Part shown: piece after piece, positions 54,999 to 64,000 of the stretch
Layout: the number at the start of each line of letters is the position of its first letter
Position numbering within the stretch: position 1 is the stretch's first letter
Source of the DNA: Primulina eburnea
Taxonomy: Eukaryota > Streptophyta > Magnoliopsida > Lamiales > Gesneriaceae
Length of the DNA stretch: 64,000 nucleotides
NCBI RefSeq assembly: GCF_022965805.1
Contig: NW_027331669.1
Location: 1 to 64,000 of the forward strand
Reading direction: 5' to 3'
Program-made: the position numbers and the translations under genes
The notes under the pieces: generated by a model
Databases searched by the model: none
The model's input: only the letters and a program-made list of their open reading frames with translations
Told to the model about the DNA's origin: nothing

Positions 54999-56859
54999 GT
55001 TTTGACTAAAATATTTAATTTTTAACAAGTGCAGTGGGCAACAACAAGTGAAGAAGAGAAAAAGCACTTGAAGCAAGGAGTCATGAGAAAGGAAAAAGAA
55101 TGTACGAGGAGGAAATTTTCTTTGAGTTCTGCTTCTTTATTGAATCTTTAAGTCCGTTTTCCATTTGTTCTCCTGTATGATGGTTGTGAATTTTGTGATT
55201 GTTGGAAAGATATTGATTTTGTTTGCAGATTTCGGATTATCATTTTTTCTGTTTTTCATTCATTTTATAAGATGGTGAAGTGCTTCCATTTTTTGAGCAG
55301 AATAATAAATCGGGCTAATGGTGAAGTGCATCTATTTCCCTTAAAAAGACTTAATAAAAGAATATATATATATATAATGTCTTGGTGACACGAACTCCCT
55401 TGGCTATAATGCTTGACAGGCTATGGGATAAGGGAGACACGCGCAAAATTGTTCCACATCACAAAATTAAAATGTGAATACACCATTTATAAAGTCATAC
55501 ATTTCTTATATATTATAATATTATTTATTTTTAAATTTTAAAATGAAAATAGCATTTGATTCAAGGATTTAGTGGGTCTACCTTGGATCATAGGCATATG
55601 CTACCAGACTTCCATCAAAATAAAATACATATTTATATTCTCATGAGTCAAATATATTTAATTCGGTTGGATTGATGCACTTTTTTTGGTTAATTTAATT
55701 CCCTAGAATGGAAAAATGTTCATCTTCGTGCCAAATGTAAACGGAAAATTTTTAATTTTCGTTCTGTAAATTTACTTCTTCACTTTCTCTATATTATAAA
55801 ATTTCAATTTTTATCATATATCTTTCTATTTTCAGAAATTTTAATTATGTTTTCTCGCGAAAATGCTGATTTTATACTGCATTATTCACACCATGATATT
55901 ATACTGCATAATTTTTGGTATTCAAATTGATTTTTTTATGTTTTGCTAGTGAAAGAAAAAGTTGACTCATGATTCTAGATACACGTATTAGCTTGTAGCT
56001 AATTTATTTTGATGTTGAAACTAGGATGTTCAGAAACTTTGGATCGGTTTGCAGTTAATAATGATTTGAATTGGTTTTATAATCAACCAAATCGAAAAAA
56101 TTGGTTTTGTTCAAATTTCGGATAAAAATAAACCACCAAACCAAACCGATTAAAAATAAGTGGTTCATTAATTCCAAGTAAATGGAAAAAAAGTGTCATT
56201 GCTTTATTTCTAGACTACTTTTCAATTTAAGTACACAAAAATCGTCACCATGAAATTCTGCATAATGGGTTTGTATCTTCTTTTCAGGCCAAAGGATCTT
56301 ACACACTTTTCAGGCATGCTTATTTTTCAGCCCATCTTTAATTTCTCTGGTTGAAACTTCATTTTTCCCCTCTCTTCAAATATAGCTTCTCCTTTGTTCC
56401 AAAATGTTCCCTCTACCGCAGCATCACGAAGTGCAGAGGCGAGTGTTAACTTTTATAGTACCTAAACTTGGATACTAAACTCTTCCTAACTAGTTTGGTT
56501 TTACTTGGATTATTTCAGCAAGTTCATGCAACCCTCGATCTGTTAGCCCTTGTTTCTCTGTATCTTATAGTAATCTTCCTTTCAAGTTGAATTTTTTTGC
56601 TTTAATTTGTCATTGGATGTTGCATACTTAAACCAATATACGATGTTTTTTGGTCGAGTTTAGATGTTAAATCTTTCTCCAAGCTGCTTTCCCCTGCTTC
56701 TAATCTTGTTTAATAAAAATATGAGGACTGAGGTGCATGCAACATGTTGTTGTTAGCTTAATATGAATATTTCGAAACTCTGCTTTAATATATTTCCACA
56801 TTCTCGTATTCAAAATTTTATAAATATTTGTGCCTTCAATTTTTGTTCCTTGTACTTTA
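54999..56859. other. Continuation of the NLR 3' flank, no gene recognised
   Basis: Before the Retand-like insertion this joined 42712. An exon-like stretch after a possible acceptor (AAGTGCAG, ending at about 55035) is open to a stop near 55154, but no family is recognised. About 55917-56025 duplicates 42316-42422. About 56036-56160 has GGTTTGGTTT/AACCAAACC words in both senses, typical of decayed small transposons. The last five bases, CTTTA, are the left duplicate of the solo LTR. Confidence 0.45.
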
Positions 56860-58041
56860 TGTGAGAACCGAATTTTCAGCAGCTAACAATTCCAGCAACA
56901 GTCAATAATTCAGAAGATGATATTTTCCAGCAGACGGATTTCCAGCAGAAGTTATTATTTCAGAAGCTGGTATCTTTCCAGCAAATTAGAATCCAGCAGA
57001 CAGAATCCAGCAGCAGAAGAGCGAATTCCAGCAGACAGTTACTGATTCAGCTTAGACTTGTAACTGAAGCATTAACATGGAATAAAGGCTGTTAATGGCA
57101 GATTATGGTCATTAATAGAGAGTCTAACAGTCAGATTTTGGCCTATAAATAACACCCTCAAGTCTCTAAAATGGGTTACACAAGCTTTGAGATTATCACT
57201 TAAATTTCGAGTTAAGAGAGAGTGCCTTTGTCAAGCAGCAAAAATCCAGTAGCGGGAGCAACCAAATTCCAGTAGACTTCAACCGAAACTTTATAGCAAA
57301 TTACTGTAAGTGGGCTTATATGTAAATATCTTGAAATTCAGTTTGGTAATTCTGTTTTAAAGTACAGTTTCTGTATGTGTATTTCTGATATATATGATTT
57401 TGAAGCACTGAAACTCCCTAGTGAACTAATGGTAGGAATATATATTCTGAACATTTCTGAATTCTGATTCTGATTCTGGCCTCACCCCTTAGAGGAGAGA
57501 ACATATAGGGGACTGATATCAGTTTAGCCATGAAATTCACTAACGTGCTCAGTGCTTACTAATTCTGATTTCTGTTCTGAAGTCTGTAAATTCTGAATTC
57601 TGATTTCTGTTATGAAAATACGAGTTTTCTGTATATTATTATATTACTGTTTCTGTTGAAAACGATTTCAAAAACTGGGAGTTATTCCCGCCCCTGCTTA
57701 CTGAGTGACGATCATATCACTCACTCACCAAACCCATCTCAGATAAGAACGAGGAAGAGCTGATAGAAGAAGAGGAGCAACGTCACTTTTGGGGCTGGTG
57801 ATGAAGATCGTTGTTCTTAGTTCTGATTTATGTTTTATTTTCCGCTGCATCTGTTCAGACATTGTAATTTTATGGTTTTACATTTCCGCTGTAAAACAAT
57901 TGTCATTGAGTTGTAACAGACAATGATTATTATGAATAAAAGATGGGTTTCTGAAATTCTGTGCTTCTGAGGCTTGTTGTTTTCGAATGAATATTTGAGA
58001 GCAACGCCGGTGTCAACCAACCCCCGTCCCGGGGCGTGACA
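56860..58041 (+). mobile_element. Solo LTR of a Ty3 element (1182 bp)
   Basis: It begins TGTGAGAACCGAATTTTCAG and ends GGGGCGTGACA, flanked by a perfect CTTTA duplication (56855-56859 and 58042-58046). Both ends match the LTR ends of the element at 4024-9248 read on its own strand, so it is the same lineage, here on the plus strand. The interior has repeated TTCCAGCAG/CAGCAGA words (about 56880-57050) and TTCTGAATTCTGATT words (about 57440-57610). No internal region and no gene. Confidence 0.92.
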
Positions 58042-58150
58042 CTTTATAAGAAAAAATTGTATGTAGTTTAATATTTCCACAATATAGGTATACAAAATAT
58101 TATACAACAAAGAAAACACACAAACCACAACTGTATATGAATTAACAAAC

Positions 58151-58652
58151 ATGGTGTCAAAAGACCCGACCCGTCGACCGACCCTGTTCGGCCCGATAAA
58201 ATCAGGATTGCGTTGGGAGTTTTCGGGTTCGGGTCAGATCGAGTTGAACCCGATATCTGGTCCAAAAAAATCGGGTCGGGTTCGGTTGACCTGAAAATTT
58301 CTAATTTTTTTTAAATATATAATAAATAAGCATTTCTTACACTTTTATATATTGTATGTTTGAAAAAAAAAATATTTTTTATTTTGTATTTTTTTATTTT
58401 TAAACAATTGTTTATTTGATTTAGTAAATATATTTTCAATTTTATACACATTTAAATTATATATGAGAGATTTTGTTATTATGAGTATAAATTAAAAAAA
58501 TATTTTTATAAATTTTTATTTAATTATTTTTTTTAAAAAAATATGGTTGTGGTTGGGAGTTTTCGGGTTGGTTCGGGTTCGGATTAGCGTTGAGTAGTTT
58601 TTTAATGTTATCGTGCATCATACCCGACCCGAATCCATCTTGACACCCATAA
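58151..58652. mobile_element. hAT-type non-autonomous element, second copy
   Basis: The ends ATGGTGTCAA and TTGACACCCAT and the CGGGTT/ACCCG-rich subterminal parts match the element at 31322-31895. Flanking octamers TAACAAAC and TAACAAAA match at 7 of 8 positions, so the insertion is older. There is no transposase. Confidence 0.7.
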
Positions 58653-60052
58653 TAACAAAACATCATTGAGTTTAATAAAAGATGTCCTTAAAACAAATCT
58701 TTAAACAATTAGAAACATTTCATACTTAAGTTGTATTTTATCGTATATTTATCGATAATTTTATTTATTTATTTTGATACTATACATGAAAGATTTATTT
58801 TCATTTTTATTTTTTTTAAAGGTCCAACATCATATTCCATTAACATGACTTCTTTTAAAAAAATTTGTCACGAAGTTGACCAGCGGGCCCTAACATGTAT
58901 AATTAATTCTCATGCCCAACCAACTAAAAGAAAGTTACAGTAGTCCAACCCACAACGCAAAGAGATGTATAATAGATTTGTTTTTTTAAACAATGTCATA
59001 TATTTTTTATTTGAATCAAATGTTGAGATTTATTCAAACAATTTTAATCGTTTCAGTTTTTAAATTTTTTTTTAACAAAGCATTTTTCTACTCATGTATG
59101 TTTGCCTTTTTGCAATTTAGATTGACAAATGTAAAATATCAAAACTATAAATTTACCCATAAATTATTGTCCGTTTGGAATATATGGAGTCTACATTTTT
59201 GCTTACCTCGAAGAAGTACATTAGCAAGTTGTTGTCTTAAACACAGGTTCTAAGTAGTAACAAAAAAACTCTTGTGAGACGATTTTATGAGTTAATTTTG
59301 TGAGACATATCTTCTATTTGGGTCACCCATAAAAAATATTATTGTTTATGCTGATAATATTATTTTTTATTGTAAATATAGAGTTGATTCATATCACGAA
59401 CGAAGATTCGTGATATTGTCTCACAATAGACCTACTCACCTTCGTAATTCACAAGTCAGTACACAATTAAGCATCCTGAGATTAATAAAAATGAATTATA
59501 TATTTATTTAAAAAATAAGATTCCAAGGATGATCAATTATTATAAATTTCAGTGACAAATGGCCATTATAATTTTTCATGTGCTTTTGTATTTATCAAAC
59601 AACTTGCCAAGAATCTATTCCCGCTGCTTTCTTGTTTTGGAATAATCGGACCATGTTTTAGAATTTAGATGTACCGACGTGGAGTATTAGAGAGAGCCTC
59701 ATAGAAGGTTGAATTCTAGACATATTTTGGTTCGGTTTTCAGAAAATTATGGTTGGGGTTGATTTTAGAATCAACCAAACTGTAAAAATTAGTTGATTCA
59801 AGTTTTAGATTAAAAAATACAAAAAAAAAAACTTATCTGAAACTGTCTCATGAATCAATTTAGTGAGACGAATCTCCAATCTAAACTAATTCATGAAAAA
59901 ATATTGATTTTTATTTCAAAATATTGATTTTTAAGAGTAATTATGGATCAAATCGTATATAAATTTGTGATACCGTCTTATAAGAAACATACTCAAAAAA
60001 ATAAATCAAAGCGATTCAAACCAATTACATGAATATAGAAAATTATGTGATG
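58653..60052. other. AT-rich intergenic DNA with two MITE-like copies
   Basis: About 59271-59429 is a copy of the MITE-like element split at 12334-31183. It starts CTTGTGAGACG and ends GTCTCACAATAG, and contains TTTGGGTCACCCATAAAAAATATT. About 59826-59998 is a more decayed relative with CTGTCTCATGAATC and TAGTGAGACGAATC. About 59727-59815 has GGTTCGGTTTT/AACCAAAC words. No gene is seen. Confidence 0.6.
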
Positions 60053-61925
60053 ATGTTTGTTAATGTAGTGTCATTTTTCTTGGATCTAAAAAAAATTATT
60101 TGTTTTTTTTATTTATATTCTATTATCAGTGAGTTTTGTAATTGTCCAAACTACTTACATTGGAAATTTATTTGTTGAAGTTTAAGTCAAATAAACATAA
60201 TTACAATCCTAAAAGTTTAGGTTTTTTATAAGTTTCAAAATTCTAACATGCATAAGTATTTTAATGTATGATTTTTACTTATAATTATTTTATTCCACAG
60301 TCAAATAAATTATCACTCAACTTCTATCAAATCTCAATCGCTACTTTTTCAAATTGCAATATCTCATGCACTAATTCACTATAAAACTCAAAAATTAAAA
60401 TTAGTCAAAACCATACCAAACCAGAATCCATGGTTTGGTTTGTTGATAAAAAATATTTATTGTCTGGTTTGGTTTGAATTTTTATCTGAAATCGAACCAT
60501 GCTTTACCCTGAATATAAACATCATTTTGACAGGTAAAACAACATGGACCGAGCTAAGAAAACCTCTAAATTGTAGCCTTGTAGGGACAAAAATGCGGCT
60601 TCTAAGCTTGCTAATTTTTTAGATATATTATATTCTTTCGTATATTGCCACATAAGTCTATTTAATCATTAAATAAAATTCATAATATATCTTGAGAGCT
60701 TAAATTATAGACACTCCATGGAATCCACTAATCATTGTAATTAATGAATACCTTTTTGTTAAAAATTTTTATTTAAAAACTTTGGTCCAATATGTTGTAT
60801 TTAAGTACGGGACCTAATCTTAATTACTATTATTTGTTTAATCCATTCTTAATTGCTTTAAATCCAATCAAATCCAAACACAAAATATCAAATAATTAAC
60901 AATGGTTAAACACGTTTTATGATTCCACTCCAGAATATGCACAAAAGCGCTAAAAGATAAATCATGTCTTTCCCACAAAATGTATTTTTTTACTATGTAT
61001 ATTATCTATGTAAATTTTATATATAATCATTGTCACTTTTGCCTTTTCTTTATTGATTTGTGGGGATGGTGTCATGCAGAATAATAGAAACTTGCGCCAA
61101 CGGAAATAAGATATTCAAACAAAAATATATAAACTCCCAACAATTGTTAGTTTATTAATTAATGTATAGTATTTATATTGTGTTTGGTAAATTATTTTAT
61201 TTGACCTTCAAGTTCATTCATTAATCCAATTTTTGTTTTAGTTAATTAAAAAATTATGTTTATGTTAAATTTGTCTAATCAATTTCTATGGGAACGATAC
61301 TCGTAATCCGTATACTATATTATAACTCAACTCATGTACTTGAGATTCATTCGAGCATAAAATTTTATTTTATTTTTATTGAAGATTTATTGTGCAAGAA
61401 AAGCTTGATCAAAAGACTTTATCTAATCATGAAAGTGTTCTAAATAAATGTAACTTTTGTTTTCTCAACTCAAAACCTATGTAAAAATAAGTAATTAATT
61501 TTTTTACTTTTTGTTTAAACTACCATTTGTTAATATAATATCACTTGTATAAAATAGAAAAAATAATAATAGTTTATAAATGAAGAACGAATTTTGTTTA
61601 TTTTTAAGATAACGGTAAATTATTTAATTTATTATTTAAAGGATAAATGACATTTATGTTACATTTGATATCATAAAATTAATATTAGTAATTTAATTTT
61701 TATAGTTTATTTGAGACGTCATATATTTTTATGAAAAAAAATGTTAAATATCTGGTTGTTTTTTAGGCAATATGAATTCTCAAGATCAAAATTCTCCTAT
61801 TGTCGTAACGCATAATCTAACAAACAGCAGGTCATCTTAACTCTATTTTGATGAGTGATATTTTTACAAAGGACGATATGATAACCAAACCGACATTATC
61901 TGAAAAATGTTTTGGAGAAAAGGAT
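60053..61925. repeat. Dispersed repeat, copy B
   Basis: It matches 2023-3737 in the same orientation, with an extra block of about 180 bp at about 60312-60487 that includes CCAAACCAG/GGTTTGG words. About 61133-61412 repeats the LTR-like tail seen at 2931-3206. Homology stops near 61925, where the copia LTR begins. No gene is seen. Confidence 0.85.
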
Positions 61926-61931
61926 ATAAAG

Positions 61932-62465
61932 TGCTAAATAATCAAGCCACAAATATTTGAATTCAAAGCCACCTAAATTGAATTCAAAGAAACACATTTT
62001 TGAATTATAAACACATGTGTTGATTAGTCAAAAATTATGAGGTAAGCCATGATGTTTTTATTTTTGTTTTTTCCCTAAACTTTACCTATAAATACCCACC
62101 CATTCTTCATTCCAAAATCACACCAAAAACACAAATCCTCTCATCTACAATCATAAGTGTAGAAGTGAGATAAAGGATTTAGTGTGAGATTTCTTAAGGA
62201 GTGTTTATCCTTGGAAGGAATAGGATTAGTGGAGAGAAAGTGAGTGTTAAAATCAGAGTGTTCTGAGTGAAATACTTTGTATTCTCAATTCTCTTGTCTT
62301 CTTTGTTATTAATAAAGAAGTGATCTCCTTGAGAGGTTTACAGTGGACGTAGCCCAATCTTGGGGTGAACCACTATAAATATTGGTGTCCATCTTATTTA
62401 TTGTTGATATCACTTATGATGTTCCGCTGCGATGTTACCTCGTTTATTTCCCTGATATCCCAACA
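61932..62465 (+). repeat. copia 5' LTR (left boundary approximate)
   Basis: The right end, GATATCCCAACA, is set by the primer binding site. The left end is placed at TGCTAAATAATC, where homology with the dispersed repeat ceases. TATAAATA at 62087-62094 is the probable promoter. Confidence 0.75.
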
Positions 62466-62467
62466 AC

Positions 62468-62479
62468 TGGTATCAGAGC
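62468..62479 (+). other. Primer binding site (initiator tRNA-Met type)
   Basis: TGGTATCAGAGC, two bases after the LTR end. Confidence 0.92.
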
Positions 62480-62633
62480 TAGATTCTCAAATACTATAGG
62501 AAGTCCTCGTATGCTCTGTGGTTGCAGCTTAGTCTGAACTTCCACATCATAAAAGGCTTTCTAGACAGTATTAGGGAAGTGGTTCTTTTGTGTTCAGGCT
62601 TTGACGATTATTCGTTGGTAGCATTCACAAAAG

Positions 62634-64000
62634 ATGGAGGTACGCACAAGCAAGATGATTAGCCTTAATGGCTCTAATTATCAACTTTGGAAAAGTAAGA
62701 TGAAAGATCTTCTATTCGTCACCAAGATGCACCTACCGGTGTTCAGCGAGTCTAAACCAGATGATAAATCAGATGCTGAATGGAACTTCGAGCACGAGCA
62801 AGTCTGCGGGTACATTCGACAATTTGTCGATGACAACGTGTATAATCACATCTCTAACGAGACACATGCTCGTACGCTTTGGACAAAGTTGGAGACACTA
62901 TATGCCTCCAAAAGTGGTAACAACAAATTGTTCTATTTGAGCAAGCTTGTCCAGGTTCGATACAAAGAAGGAACTCTGGTCGCAGATCATCTGAACGAGA
63001 TTCAAGGATTCGTGGAGCAGTTATCAAGTATGATCATAAAACTTGATGACGAGGTGATAGCTCTGATTGTGCTAGCTTCATTGCCAGAGTCTTGGGAGAC
63101 TCTGAAGGTATCACTCACAAACACAGCACCAGGAGGAGCCGTGAGTATGGACTTCATCAAGAGTGGCATCTTGAATGAAGAGATGAGGCGGAGATCTCAA
63201 GGTTCCTCTACCTCACAGTCAGATATTTTGGCTGCTGAGTCAAGGGGGAGAAGCAAGATCAAGAAAAACACAAATCAGAAGCCATGAAGAAGCAAGTCCT
63301 CAGGGAGATATGCCAACATAAAGTGTTATCGCTGTGGAGAAAACGGACATATTAAAAAATATTGTCGGCAACCGAAAAACAAACATGAAACCGACGATGA
63401 GCAAACAAACGCCATTGATGAATTCAATGTTGTTCACGAGCTAGAGCAGGAGTCCGTAAATTTGGCAACTCAAGTAACTAGTTGGGTGATCGATAGTGGA
63501 GCAACAGTCCACGTCACATCTCGAAGAGAATGCTTTACATCCTACACACAAGGAGACTTTGGTGTGGTGAGGATGGGGAATAACGACTTATCCAGAGTCG
63601 TGGGAAAAGGAGATGTGAGCTTGACTACCGTGGATGGCTCTACACTGATCCTGAAAGACGTCAGGCATGTGCCAGATATGCGCCTGAGTCTGATATCAGT
63701 CGAAAGACTCGATGAAGAAGGTTTCTGTACAACCTTCCGAAATGGGGTATGTAAGATTTCAAGAGGATCACTTGTGGTGGCAAAGGGATTAAAGATGTCA
63801 AAGCTATATGTAGTTCAGGAAAATCATTCTGAAGGAGTGAACTACGCAGGGGAAGAAAACTCAACAGAGTTGTGGCACCGACGTCTTGGTCACATAAGTG
63901 AAAAGAATCTTACACGCCTTGTGAGCAAGCAAGTTCTGCCCGGTATAAAGCAGGTTCATATGAAACAATGCACAAACTGCTTAGCCGGAAAGCAAAACAG
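62634..64000 (+). pseudogene. copia Gag-Pol, one in-frame TGA, truncated by the window end
   Basis: A true ATG at 62634 ([19 protein letters not shown]). Gag shows the copia UBN2-type region ([38 protein letters not shown]). TGA at 63285-63287 interrupts the frame after NQKP. The same frame then continues through the zinc knuckle CYRCGENGHIKKYC (about 63321), the protease motif WVIDSGATVHVTS (about 63484), the pre-integrase motif ELWHRRLGHIS (about 63870) and CTNCLAGKQ at the end of the window. The TGA is followed by AGA. A CGA-to-TGA change, common at methylated sites, is a plausible origin. Otherwise the frame is clean. Confidence 0.9.

Larger units (their letters stand above)
61932..64000 (+). 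mobile_element. Tnt1-like Ty1/copia retrotransposon, 5' part (runs off the right edge)
   Basis: A 5' LTR of about 534 bp (left boundary approximate) is followed by the primer binding site TGGTATCAGAGC and an in-frame gag-protease-integrase N-terminus that is open to the window end except for one TGA. The 3' LTR is not in the window, so completeness and age cannot be judged. Confidence 0.9.

Overview
This is plant nuclear DNA, from a eudicot. It is AT-rich and crowded with nested LTR retrotransposons, and it carries one broken CC-NBS-LRR (NLR) disease-resistance gene with GT-AG introns. An asterid/Lamiales origin is only a weak guess from the style of the element ORFs. There are no prokaryotic genes, no rRNA or tRNA genes and no CRISPR arrays. 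Nearly all coding capacity belongs to transposable elements.

Layout. 1-2022: 5' end of a minus-strand Ty1/copia element (gag, PBS, LTR). 2023-3737: a dispersed repeat whose second copy lies at 60053-61925. 4024-9248: complete minus-strand Ty3 element (TSD TCTAC) reduced to gag-protease. 9249-10029: old LTR remnant. 10030-12262: solo LTR (TSD CATAA). 12334-31183: a small MITE-like element split by two nested insertions. These are a plus-strand Athila-like Ty3 element (12350-23983, TSD GTCTC) and a minus-strand copia element (24130-31169, TSD CCGTC) that has lost most of pol but keeps an intact 941-aa accessory ORF. 31322-31895: hAT-type non-autonomous element (TSD CAACAGTA). 31896-36942: AT-rich intergenic DNA with a Stowaway-like MITE. 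36943-42267: the NLR gene, with two frameshifts and a disrupted, duplicated LRR segment. 42713-54993: a young Tat/Retand-like Ty3 element (TSD CTTAT) with an intact 1735-aa gag-pol. 56860-58041: solo LTR (TSD CTTTA). 58151-58652: second hAT-type element. 61932-64000: 5' part of a Tnt1-like copia element running off the window.

The most interesting content is the accessory cargo of the retrotransposons. The Tat/Retand-like element carries a 54-bp tandem array after gag-pol. Beyond the array, on the opposite strand, are a three-exon gene whose predicted splice sites join in phase (700 aa) and two small intact ORFs that look like paralogues of each other. Each of the three has a TATA-like box upstream. 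The Athila-like element carries regularly spaced 36-nt GC-rich hairpins in both LTRs and in its internal region, followed by a TATA-like box and a 3' ORF with a Transposase_32-like domain. A similar pattern appears at the N-terminus of the 941-aa protein in the unrelated copia element. LTR divergence read by eye ranks the complete insertions, youngest first: Retand-like (about 1 difference in 675), Athila-like (about 8 in 1479), copia (about 9 in 1012), minus-strand Ty3 (about 2%).

All domain names are recognised by eye from motifs. No database search was run.
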